The notes beneath the pieces are model-generated. The model did not search any database and was not told where the DNA came from. It saw only the letters and a list, made by a program, of their open reading frames with translations. A stretch of 60,198 bases of DNA, from NCBI RefSeq assembly GCF_900095385.1, contig NZ_FMID01000019.1, positions 1-60,198 of the forward strand, written 5' to 3'. The stretch comes from Methanoculleus chikugoensis. Its GTDB lineage: Archaea > Halobacteriota > Methanomicrobia > Methanomicrobiales > Methanoculleaceae. The translations under genes were made by a program, and so were the position numbers. This document shows, one piece after another, positions 48,950-55,662 of this stretch. Position 1 is the first letter of the stretch, and each line of letters starts with the position of its first letter.

Positions 48950-49016
48950 GGGCTCGTGGTCTAGCTGGTTATGACGTCGCCCTGACAAGGCGGAGTTATA
49001 CCACTAGACCATGGGC
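48950..49016. pseudogene. Head-to-head tRNA 5' halves (tRNA-Val GAC / tRNA-Asp GTC-like)
   Basis: Plus strand from 48950: acceptor GGGCTCG, a D-arm with GTCTAGCTGGTTATGAC, anticodon stem TCGCC, loop CTGACAA (anticodon GAC) and GGCGG. That is a normal tRNA-Val 5' half, but the T-arm and 3' acceptor strand are missing. Minus strand from about 49016 reads GCCCATGGTCTAGTGGTATA and runs into the same anticodon arm, where GAC read backwards is GTC (Asp), again with no 3' half. Arms GGTCTAG (48958-48964) and CTAGACC (49004-49010) are exact inverses. I read it as a tRNA-derived palindrome or broken tRNA, not a working tRNA. Confidence 0.55.
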
Positions 49017-49185
49017 AGCCCATCTCATCTGTGTGCGGAAGCGGGACTGATATTCTTCCTGTTTCATCCGGCCGCGGCAGGTGGGTGTCATCCCCTCGCC
49101 GTTTTGCTGCCGGTCATAACCGCCGGCCCGGAGCGAAGGCACTATCTGTACCGGGGTCCGATCTCTACTCCAGGAGATCGGTAGT

Positions 49186-49563
49186 ATGAACGAGAGAGAG
49201 CCCGGCGAGGGACGCGGCCGCCGCGGGCGGGGGCGCCCCCGGGTCCGCCGGAGGATCGGGAACCAGGGGGCGTTCCGCTGTTTCGGCCCGCTCTGCGGGG
49301 CGCCCGACGAGTTCGTCGTCGTCCTGCCCGAGGAGGTGGAGGCGCTGCGGCTCGTCGATCTCCAGGGGCTTGAGCAGGAAGAGGCGGCCGCCGCTCTCGG
49401 CGTCTCCCGAAAGACCCTCTGGCGCGACCTCCACGAGGCGCGGGCGAAGGTCGCCGATGCCCTGGTGCACGGGAAGACGATCCGGATCGTCGGGTGCGGC
49501 CGCGAGCGGGAGGAGGGGTGCCCGGAGGACGAGGATCCCTCCTTCGATCCGGCGTCCGGGTGA
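49186..49563 (+). CDS. DUF134 family HTH protein
   Basis: A 125-residue DNA-binding protein of the DUF134 (UPF0251) family. It opens with a basic Arg/Gly-rich segment (GRGRRGRGRPRVRRRIG), then FRCFGPLCG, and a sigma-like helix-turn-helix (EEVEALRLVDLQGLEQEEAA and ALGVSRKTLWRDLHEARAKV). The acidic tail has CGREREEGCPEDED. In other organisms these genes often neighbour NifX/NifB-like iron-sulfur genes, which here lie 9 kb away. A T8 run follows the stop by 27 bases. Confidence 0.92.
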   Translation: MNEREPGEGRGRRGRGRPRVRRRIGNQGAFRCFGPLCGAPDEFVVVLPEEVEALRLVDLQGLEQEEAAAALGVSRKTLWRDLHEARAKVADALVHGKTIRIVGCGREREEGCPEDEDPSFDPASG

Positions 49564-49590
49564 CCGGATCTGAGGGTATCCGTTCCGAAC

Positions 49591-49598
49591 TTTTTTTT
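49591..49598 (+). terminator. Poly-T terminator of the DUF134 gene
   Basis: Eight T residues 28 bases after the DUF134 stop on the plus strand; typical archaeal U-tract. Confidence 0.65.
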
Positions 49599-49648
49599 GC
49601 GAAGGGCGTTGACCCGAAGACGGTTCAAAACCCGATACGGCCGTACGG

Positions 49649-50212
49649 CTAGTTCATCCCCATATCGCGCAACCGGTTGGTCTCTTCGTCAAACGACTGG
49701 TGGATGGTGGAGTACTGCACCCGCCCGGCTTTGATGCACTCCCTGACGGCACGCTCCCGTTTGCTCAGGTTGGCGGCTTTACCCGTCTTTATCTCGACGA
49801 ACACCACCTTCTGCACCTCGTCGGCGTCGGACAACCCGTCGAAGACGATGAGATCGACCGGGGTCCCTAAAAATCGTGCATCCTTCGGATTGTAGGGGAA
49901 GTCCGGGAAGTACGGGATGAGGCACTCCGTGACCTTCCCCCGAGTCACCGACTGGCTGCGCCTGACCGCATCGGTGCGGATATTCCCTTCTTCGTCAAGT
50001 CTCCACTTCTCAAAGAGGATCTTTGCCTTCTCATCCGAGAGGCGCCTGAGTTCCCGCTCTTTCCAGGCCTCAATATCCTCCTGCTCTCCCCGGCGCCAGG
50101 ATTCAAATAGCTCACGTGCTTTCTGCTCGACCCGACCCTGAATCCTGGAGTATTTGTAAAAGAGTGCTAAGAGCGCAAGAAACAGTAAAAGGATGACGGC
50201 CCATTCGATCAT
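49649..50212 (-). CDS. Membrane-anchored Holliday-junction-resolvase-like nuclease
   Basis: A 187-residue protein of the Endonuc_Holl family: one N-terminal membrane helix (EWAVILLLFLALLALFYKY), a long charged coiled coil (about 30-85), then a PD-(D/E)XK fold with GTPVDLIVFDGLSDADEV, the catalytic FVEIKTGKAA and ERAVRECIKAGRVQY. The association of a nuclease fold with the membrane is characteristic of this archaeal/bacterial family; true activity is untested. The ATG at 50212 has GGGAGA just upstream; the TTG at 50272 would extend the N-terminus by 20 residues before the helix. Confidence 0.85.
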   Translation of the reverse strand: MIEWAVILLLFLALLALFYKYSRIQGRVEQKARELFESWRRGEQEDIEAWKERELRRLSDEKAKILFEKWRLDEEGNIRTDAVRRSQSVTRGKVTECLIPYFPDFPYNPKDARFLGTPVDLIVFDGLSDADEVQKVVFVEIKTGKAANLSKRERAVRECIKAGRVQYSTIHQSFDEETNRLRDMGMN

Positions 50213-50338
50213 AGTCTCCCAGAATTCTCTCACGCCCCGGTAGATAGGCCTTTCTAACGGGTTTTCCTGCAATGTATTGGATAGATGCTCATTTCTGGAA
50301 CCCCATAGTGCTCGGACTCCGTTCCATAGGAAGGTCGT

Positions 50339-50452
50339 TCCTGACGGTGCTCATGCTCCGGCCGCTTGCGTCCTTCGGGGCACGCACCGCCTATCGCCAC
50401 GCGGAAAACGACTGCCGCAACGCGCGACGGTCCGCTGGAGCCGGAGCATGAG
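50339..50452. repeat. Repeat cluster with families B and C in a 13-bp inverted repeat
   Basis: CTCATGCTCCGGC (50350-50362) and GCCGGAGCATGAG (50440-50452) are exact inverses. The left end, read backwards, contains the family B 20-mer GGAGCATGAGCACCGTCAGG (50339-50358). Between the arms CTATCGCCACGC (50391-50402) repeats the end of family C from 217-284 and 596-660. The surrounding 50213-50531 has no gene. Confidence 0.7.
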
Positions 50453-50531
50453 AGGTTCACCCGGCCTGCGGGCGACTGTTGTTCGTTCGGCACGAAGTCG
50501 TCGTCCCGGGTGCAGCGAAGATAGAATATGG

Positions 50532-51758
50532 TCAGGGGAACCGGACAACAGCCCAGTTCTCCGTGAGGTTGTTCTGCTGAGGCACCGGTTGCGCTGAGAA
50601 CGTGACGTAATCCCCGAACTCCGAATATATCCGGGTTATCGGGTAATCGGACCCGGATGATCTCTCTTCCACAAGGGTCTGATTGACCCCGCCGATCACG
50701 TCGAACGACCGGTACACGTGGGGATAGCCCTCGGCCCCGAGGAAGGAGGGGGTATCCGTCACGACCTGGAAGTGGAGATGCGGAAGATCGGAGTTCCCGC
50801 TGTTGCCCATCAGGCCGAGAACCTGCCCCTCGGTGACGCTGTCGCCGATCCCGACCCGGAGCGAGCCGGGGATCATATGGGCGTAGCAGGCGAACTTCTG
50901 GTTCCCGATATCGACGATGACGTAGTTGCCGGCTGCGGTTGCAACAGTCGCCGGTGGGGCGGAATAGATGCACTCATGGTCCGGAAGGCCGTCCATGGCG
51001 TCCACCACCGTCCCGTTGGCGACCGAGTAGATCTCCCTGCCGTATCCGAAGAAGTTCTTCGCCAGGGTCACGTTCCCGGCGGCCGCCTGCCCGGTGGCCG
51101 GGTCCAGGTATATCCAGTCCTGTGCGTAGCGCTGGGGAACGCGGGTCACCCCGTTCATCGTGATCTGGCCGAGGAAGTGATGGGTCATGGGATCCGTGGT
51201 CTCCGCCGCCGTCCAGCCCGGGCCGCGCACCGGCGAACCGATGACCACCGGCGCAAGATCCTTACGCACCGTGACGTTGCCGCCGGTGAGCGTAACCGGC
51301 GGGAGCCCGCTTCCGGCCGGGTTCAGGGTGAGCCGGTGGACGAGCCGGTCCGGTACGGCGTCGGGAGCGACCTTGAACCAGAGGGAGATTCGCGGCAGGG
51401 GCAGCTTGCCGGTGCCGTCCTCGAGTTCCTCTGCGGTCGGCGGCGGGCTTGTGGCCGGGTGGTAGAGCACGGCCAGCAACTCCCCGTCAACCGACCAGAG
51501 TACGTCTCCCGTGGCCGGATCGATGACTTCGACATTTTCCGGTACGAACGTCTCGTCTCCTGTCGGTGAGAGTTCAAGTTCGTAGGCGAGGTTGACGCCG
51601 TTCTGGCTGGAGACCGGGATGGGCGCAAACGGAACGGTCACGTTCACCGGCGGAGCCGCGGGCGCCGGTTGCGGTTCCGTTGTGGATTGCATACACCCGG
51701 CGGTGAGGATCGCTGCCGTTACGACGGCGAGGATGAGGATCTGGCGAATGGGCGACAT
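50532..51758 (-). CDS. M23-family peptidase-like lipoprotein
   Basis: A 408-residue lipoprotein. Lipobox ILTAGC puts the lipid cysteine at residue 22; a beta-sandwich part follows (about 35-170); the C-terminal half is an M23 metallopeptidase fold with VPQRYAQDWIYLD, FFGYGREIYSVANGTVVDAM, NYVIVDIGNQKFACYAHM and the zinc motif LPHLHFQV. The first zinc histidine seems lost (RYAQD where active members have H or R-x-x-D), so it may bind rather than cut. Methanogens of this group lack murein, so a pseudopeptidase role at the envelope is likely. Confidence 0.85.
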   Translation of the reverse strand: MSPIRQILILAVVTAAILTAGCMQSTTEPQPAPAAPPVNVTVPFAPIPVSSQNGVNLAYELELSPTGDETFVPENVEVIDPATGDVLWSVDGELLAVLYHPATSPPPTAEELEDGTGKLPLPRISLWFKVAPDAVPDRLVHRLTLNPAGSGLPPVTLTGGNVTVRKDLAPVVIGSPVRGPGWTAAETTDPMTHHFLGQITMNGVTRVPQRYAQDWIYLDPATGQAAAGNVTLAKNFFGYGREIYSVANGTVVDAMDGLPDHECIYSAPPATVATAAGNYVIVDIGNQKFACYAHMIPGSLRVGIGDSVTEGQVLGLMGNSGNSDLPHLHFQVVTDTPSFLGAEGYPHVYRSFDVIGGVNQTLVEERSSGSDYPITRIYSEFGDYVTFSAQPVPQQNNLTENWAVVRFP

Positions 51759-51834
51759 GGTAATGACGTTTGAGCGGTTGGCGTGCCGGGTAATAAACCA
51801 GATAGATCTCGATCCGGTATTCCGGCTGATCTAT

Positions 51835-51870
51835 GGGCGCGCAGGGATTCGAGTCCCCCGGTGGATGGCG
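51835..51870 (-). other. tRNA 3'-end-like fragment
   Basis: On the minus strand GGGGGACTCGAATCCCTGCG followed by CGCCCA looks like a tRNA T-arm and acceptor end, and on the plus strand GGGATTCGAGTCCCC has the same look. No matching 5' half is present nearby. It may be a tRNA remnant or an attachment-site scar. The rest of 51759-52111 holds no gene. Confidence 0.3.
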
Positions 51871-52111
51871 GTTACTGCGAAAGAACGTCCCGTTGGTACC
51901 CCCTGCGATCTTACGTCCGGGTTCGACGGTCGCCTTCACCGGTTTCCTCTTCTCGGGGTAGCGCCGAATAGTTGTTCCCGGAAAGATCTTTCGCTGCTCC
52001 CCCGATGACCTCGATGCTCCGGATAAGCGATCGTTGCATCATATCGTCCCCGAGAGAACAACGGCACGCAGTCAAAACGCAACGCTACAGGCGACGGTAT
52101 CCTGGAAAACA

Positions 52112-52186
52112 TGGGCCCGGAGGGATTCGAACCCACGACCGCCCGGTTATGAGCCGGGCGCTCTGACCGGACTAAGCTACGGGCCC
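52112..52186 (-). tRNA. tRNA-Met (CAT)
   Basis: Full cloverleaf on the minus strand: acceptor GGGCCCG pairs with CGGGCCC, D-arm GCTTAGTCCGGTCAGAGC, anticodon stem CCCGG/CCGGG with loop CTCATAA (anticodon CAT), T-arm GTGGGTTCGAATCCCTC with one mismatched pair, discriminator A. CCA is not encoded. It may be elongator Met or the CAT tRNA that is modified to read Ile AUA. Confidence 0.92.
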
Positions 52187-52266
52187 GAGAATTGGTATGC
52201 AGCCGGCCTGAATTCGGAGATGATGCACATATCTCAGACGTCCGGGAGATCCCGGAATACTACTGC

Positions 52267-52275
52267 ATATAAATA
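52267..52275. promoter_or_regulatory. AT-rich TATA element near tRNA-Met
   Basis: ATATAAATA lies in an AT-rich patch (52255-52300). It could serve the minus strand (tRNA, start site about 80 bases below) or the plus strand, where it points at a hairpin-rich gap. Confidence 0.4.
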
Positions 52276-52296
52276 TTGTTCTTTAATCATAAAAAC

Positions 52297-52400
52297 ATTG
52301 TGCGCGCTCTTGCGGGCGCACGCATCCCGGCAGGCGCAGCGCCCGGAAATCCGCCGTGCAGACCTGCCGGCGGACGTCCGGCGCCTGGTGTGAAAGACCG
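52297..52400 (+). ncRNA. Candidate structured RNA beside tRNA-Met
   Basis: Downstream of a TATA-like element come GTGCGC/GCGCAC (about 52301-52322) and a larger stem CCGGCAGG/CCTGCCGG (about 52329-52373). No coding frame is convincing. A GGTGTGAAAGAC at about 52388 resembles family B. It ends at the 3' end of the ATP-cone gene on the other strand. Confidence 0.28.
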
Positions 52401-52424
52401 CCTGCGGGAAGCTCTGAGACGTTC

Positions 52425-52718
52425 TTACTGCGAACTCTGGTGCTGCTCCTTCCACTGCATCCAGTTGTTGTAGGCGTTCATATCCTTCTGCCTGAGGGTC
52501 TCCTGGATGTTGCTGTCGATCTCGGAGGTTGTCATCCCGCTGTGCGTGCTCCCCTGGATCTGCTGGGTGATCTCGTCCGCCAGTTGCTGGCTTGCTCCGG
52601 CGTTCTGCACCGACCTCCTGATCTTGTCGGGGTTGAACTGCTCCTCCTGGTTGTTCGACTTCCGGACCATCGTCTCCTGCCAGGACAGGGACTCCATCTG
52701 CTGTGCCGCCATTCTCAT
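52425..52718 (-). CDS. ATP-cone-like protein (97 aa)
   Basis: A short protein consisting of an ATP-cone-like fold: TMVRKSNNQEEQFNPDKIRR, SVQNAGASQQLADEITQQI and then a helical end IDSNIQETLRQKDMNAYNNW. ATP cones normally sense dATP/ATP at the N-terminus of ribonucleotide reductase or NrdR; as a free-standing protein its role is open. Gln-rich composition is unusual here. Start among MRM at 52718/52712, both after GTGGTG. The promoter may be CTTATAAGT near 52860, giving a long leader. Confidence 0.7.
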   Translation of the reverse strand: MRMAAQQMESLSWQETMVRKSNNQEEQFNPDKIRRSVQNAGASQQLADEITQQIQGSTHSGMTTSEIDSNIQETLRQKDMNAYNNWMQWKEQHQSSQ

Positions 52719-52985
52719 CACCACATCAATTATCAGTTCTCTCTTCCCGGCTCGAGGCTCGGGTGCCCGTTGCATCCCGGCTTCTTTCCGGGAGCTCAAC
52801 CCGGCCCCGTTTCGGTTGCAAGCTGCAGCCTGCCGGCCAACAGTGGGGTATCGGATACTTATAAGTTGCGGCTGCCGGCCATCGTCTTCTTCCCGCGGAA
52901 GCAATGGATTAACGGCGCCTTCTCGGGCGGCGAAGAATTGAATGGCTCTTCCGCGTGGGGCATGCTGCATGGCGGCGAAGGTGCG

Positions 52986-53112
52986 AGCCGCGAAGAACGC
53001 GAAGCACGAAGGCCCGGGCTCAAGAAATCCGGGGATTTCGGGCAGGATCTCGAACACCGGAGGTGCGAAAGAGACTGTTGATATCCATTCAGATTTCGCG
53101 CCTTCGCGTGAG
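52986..53112. repeat. Repeat family A, copy 5, with a family B unit inside
   Basis: AGCCGCGAAGAACGCGAAG (52986-53004) is the left arm and TTTCGCGCCTTCGCGTGAG (53094-53112) the right. The long spacer contains CTCGAACACCGGAGGTGCGA (53049-53068), a family B-like unit. This copy is the most degraded of the five. Confidence 0.65.
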
Positions 53113-53155
53113 CAGGCAGTTCGCACCGCCCCCCGAATCCGTGCAGATCCGGCCC

Positions 53156-54490
53156 TTACGCACCCTCGGCCTCCCGGATGGCCGCGAGCACCTCCCGCTC
53201 CTTCTCATCAAGGAGGCTCCTCGTATCTGCCTCGATGTTCAGCCGCACCACCGGCTCGGTGTGGGAGCGGCGGATGTTGAACCACCAGTCGGGATAGGTC
53301 GCCGTCAGCCCGTCGAGCCTGTCAAGCTCCGCGTCGCGGTAGCGTGCCGCAAGCACCGCGAACACCGCCGCGGGGTCGCGCACCACGAGGTTGATCTCCC
53401 CCGTCGAGGGGTAACGGTCAAGGGGTTTGACGAGGTCGGAGAGCATCCGGCCGCTCGCGGCGAGGATGTTTGCAACCATGACCAGCGTGAGAAGGCCGTT
53501 GTCGGTGAACCCCATATCCCGGTAGTAGTAGTGCCCGGAGAGTTCCCCGGCAAAGAGGGCGTCCTCCTCGCGCATTGCAGCCTTGATGAAGGCGTGGCCG
53601 ACCCTTGAGCGCACGCCCCGGCCCCCGGCCCGCTCGATCGCCTCGCGGACCGCCCGGCTCGACCGCAGGTCGTAGAGGATCGTCGCCCCCGGGTTCTCTT
53701 CGAGCAGGTACTCCGCGATAAGCCCGGTCACCAGATCTTCCCGGACGCGCTCGCCCCGTTCGTCGATGAGCCCGCACCGGTCGCCGTCGCCGTCGAACGC
53801 CACCCCCATATCCGCGCCCTCGGCCACCACCCGCTCCTGCAGTTCCCGGGTGGTTGCGGGGTCGAGCGGGTTTGCGTGGTGGTGGGGGAACCGGCCGTCG
53901 GGCTCGGTATACATCGGGACGAGCCGCCATGCCGGGATCCGCTCGAAGAGCCGGGGGACTTCCGGCCCGACCATCCCGTTCCCGGCGTCCACGACGATCG
54001 TGAGGCGTTTCGGCGCCCGGACGAACCCGGCCACCGCTCCGATGTAGGCGTCCAGCATCCCGGTCTCGCGGGCCGACCCTCCCGCACGGGCGACCCGCTC
54101 CTCCCCGGTCCGGGTCTCGAGGAGCGGCAGGTCGCGGTCGCCGGAGAGGGGGACGGCGTTCTCGCGGGCAAGTTTGAACCCGTTCATCTCCCCCGGGAGG
54201 TGGGAGGCGGTCACCATCGCCCCGCCGTCGAATCCCCCGGCGGTTATCGCGTAGTTGAGGAGGGGCGTGCTCGCCATACCGATATCGGCGACCTCCGCCC
54301 CGGCCTCGACCGCCCCGCGAGTGAACGCCCGGGAGAGCGATGCCGACGAAAGACGCATGTCCCGCCCGACGACGATCCGTTCCGCCGCAAGAAGCGCGAC
54401 GAAGGCGTTTCCGATCCGCTCTGCCGTCGCCTCATTGAGTTCGTCCGGGTAACGTCCCCGGATGTCGTTGGCCCGGAAGATCCCGGCCAT
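53156..54490 (-). CDS. Phosphomannomutase/phosphoglucomutase
   Basis: A 444-residue alpha-D-phosphohexomutase: IFRANDIRGRYPDELN at the start, catalytic TASHLPGEMNGFK (Ser96, first of the phosphoserine loop), the metal loop AFDGDGDRCGL, sugar-binding GELSGHYYYRD, and RRSHTEPVVRLNIEA that binds phosphate. Interconverts hexose 1- and 6-phosphates and could serve sugar-nucleotide supply for the S-layer or glycogen turnover. It follows the cysteine desulfurase directly (stop of that gene and start here are adjacent), so a shared transcript is likely. Confidence 0.95.
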   Translation of the reverse strand: MAGIFRANDIRGRYPDELNEATAERIGNAFVALLAAERIVVGRDMRLSSASLSRAFTRGAVEAGAEVADIGMASTPLLNYAITAGGFDGGAMVTASHLPGEMNGFKLARENAVPLSGDRDLPLLETRTGEERVARAGGSARETGMLDAYIGAVAGFVRAPKRLTIVVDAGNGMVGPEVPRLFERIPAWRLVPMYTEPDGRFPHHHANPLDPATTRELQERVVAEGADMGVAFDGDGDRCGLIDERGERVREDLVTGLIAEYLLEENPGATILYDLRSSRAVREAIERAGGRGVRSRVGHAFIKAAMREEDALFAGELSGHYYYRDMGFTDNGLLTLVMVANILAASGRMLSDLVKPLDRYPSTGEINLVVRDPAAVFAVLAARYRDAELDRLDGLTATYPDWWFNIRRSHTEPVVRLNIEADTRSLLDEKEREVLAAIREAEGA

Positions 54491-55657
54491 TCACGCCTCC
54501 CCCCGGAGCGGCGAGATCTCCCGCAGCCGCTCGATGATCCCCGGGAGCACTTCAAGGACGTAGTCGATGTCTTCCCCGGTGTTCGCGTACCCGAGGGTGA
54601 GCCGGAGCGAGCCGTGGGCGTGCTCCGGCGGGAGGCCGCACGAGGTCAGGACGTGCGAGGGCTCGAGCGACGCGGAGGTGCAGGCGCTCCCCGTCGAGGC
54701 GGCTATCCCGAGAGCGTCGAGCATGAGGAGAATCGACTCTCCCTCGACGTAGCGGAACGCGACGTTCACGTTGTTTGCCAGCCGCTCGGTCGGGTGGCCG
54801 TTCAAGCGGGTGTCCGGGATCGCGTCCAGGATCCCCCGGATCAGCCGATCGCGCATCGCGGCAAGCCGGGGAGCGTTCTGGGGCATCCCGGCGATCGCGA
54901 GTTCGATCGCCCGCCCGAGCCCCACGATCCCGGGAACGTTCTCGGTTCCGGCCCGCTTGCCCCGTTCCTGCGCCCCGCCGTCCATGAACGTCCCGATACG
55001 GGTTCCTCTCCTGACGTAGAGCGCTCCCGTCCCCTTCGGGCCGCCGAACTTGTGGGCTGAGAGGGCGAGGAGGTCGGCACCCATCTCGTCCACGTCGACC
55101 GGGAATGCCCCGATCGCCTGGACGGCGTCGGTGTGGAACGGGATCGTGTGGTCGTGCGCGATCTCTGCTATCGCCCGTACCGGCTGGATCGTCCCGATCT
55201 CGTTGTTCGCGGCCATCACCGAGACAAGGATCGTCCGATCGGTGATCGCCTCCTCGACGGCTCCCGGCTCCACCCGCCCGAACTCGTCGACCGGGAGGTA
55301 GGTGACGCGGTAGCCCTGCTTCTCCAGGCTCCGGCAGGTATGGAGGACGGCGTGGTGCTCGATCGCGGAGGTGATGATATGGTCGCCCTTTCCCCGGAGG
55401 GCCGTCCCCTTGATCGCCCAGTTGTCGGCCTCCGTCCCGCCTGAGGTGAAGTAGACCTCCGCAGGTGTAGCGCCGATCGCCGCCGCCACGCGTCCCCGCG
55501 CCTCCTCAAGCGCCTCCTGCGCCTCGCGGGCGAGGGAATAGAGCGAGGAGGGGTTCCCGAACCGCTCCGAGAAGTAGGGGAGCATCGCCCGGGCGACCTC
55601 CGGCCGCACCGGCGTCGTCGCCGCATGGTCCATGTAGACCGACCGTTTCCGCTCCAT
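54491..55657 (-). CDS. Cysteine desulfurase (NifS/IscS family)
   Basis: A 388-residue PLP enzyme that takes sulfur from cysteine for iron-sulfur clusters or tRNA thiolation. MDHAATTPVRPEV, the PLP-binding LSAHKFGGPKG (Lys203), and the active loop STGSACTSASLEPSH with Cys326 mark the class I (NifS/IscS) type. No scaffold gene (IscU) is next to it; the NifX-MinD operon lies 2.6 kb away. The start MERKRSVYMDH at 55657 is preferred over 55666, which overlaps the Lon gene by four bases. Confidence 0.95.
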   Translation of the reverse strand: MERKRSVYMDHAATTPVRPEVARAMLPYFSERFGNPSSLYSLAREAQEALEEARGRVAAAIGATPAEVYFTSGGTEADNWAIKGTALRGKGDHIITSAIEHHAVLHTCRSLEKQGYRVTYLPVDEFGRVEPGAVEEAITDRTILVSVMAANNEIGTIQPVRAIAEIAHDHTIPFHTDAVQAIGAFPVDVDEMGADLLALSAHKFGGPKGTGALYVRRGTRIGTFMDGGAQERGKRAGTENVPGIVGLGRAIELAIAGMPQNAPRLAAMRDRLIRGILDAIPDTRLNGHPTERLANNVNVAFRYVEGESILLMLDALGIAASTGSACTSASLEPSHVLTSCGLPPEHAHGSLRLTLGYANTGEDIDYVLEVLPGIIERLREISPLRGEA

Positions 55658-55662
55658 CCCGG

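Noticed and set aside
7304-53112. Family A repeats as a CRISPR array
   Set aside because: Copies are kilobases apart, are palindromic on their own and have no regular spacers or cas genes.
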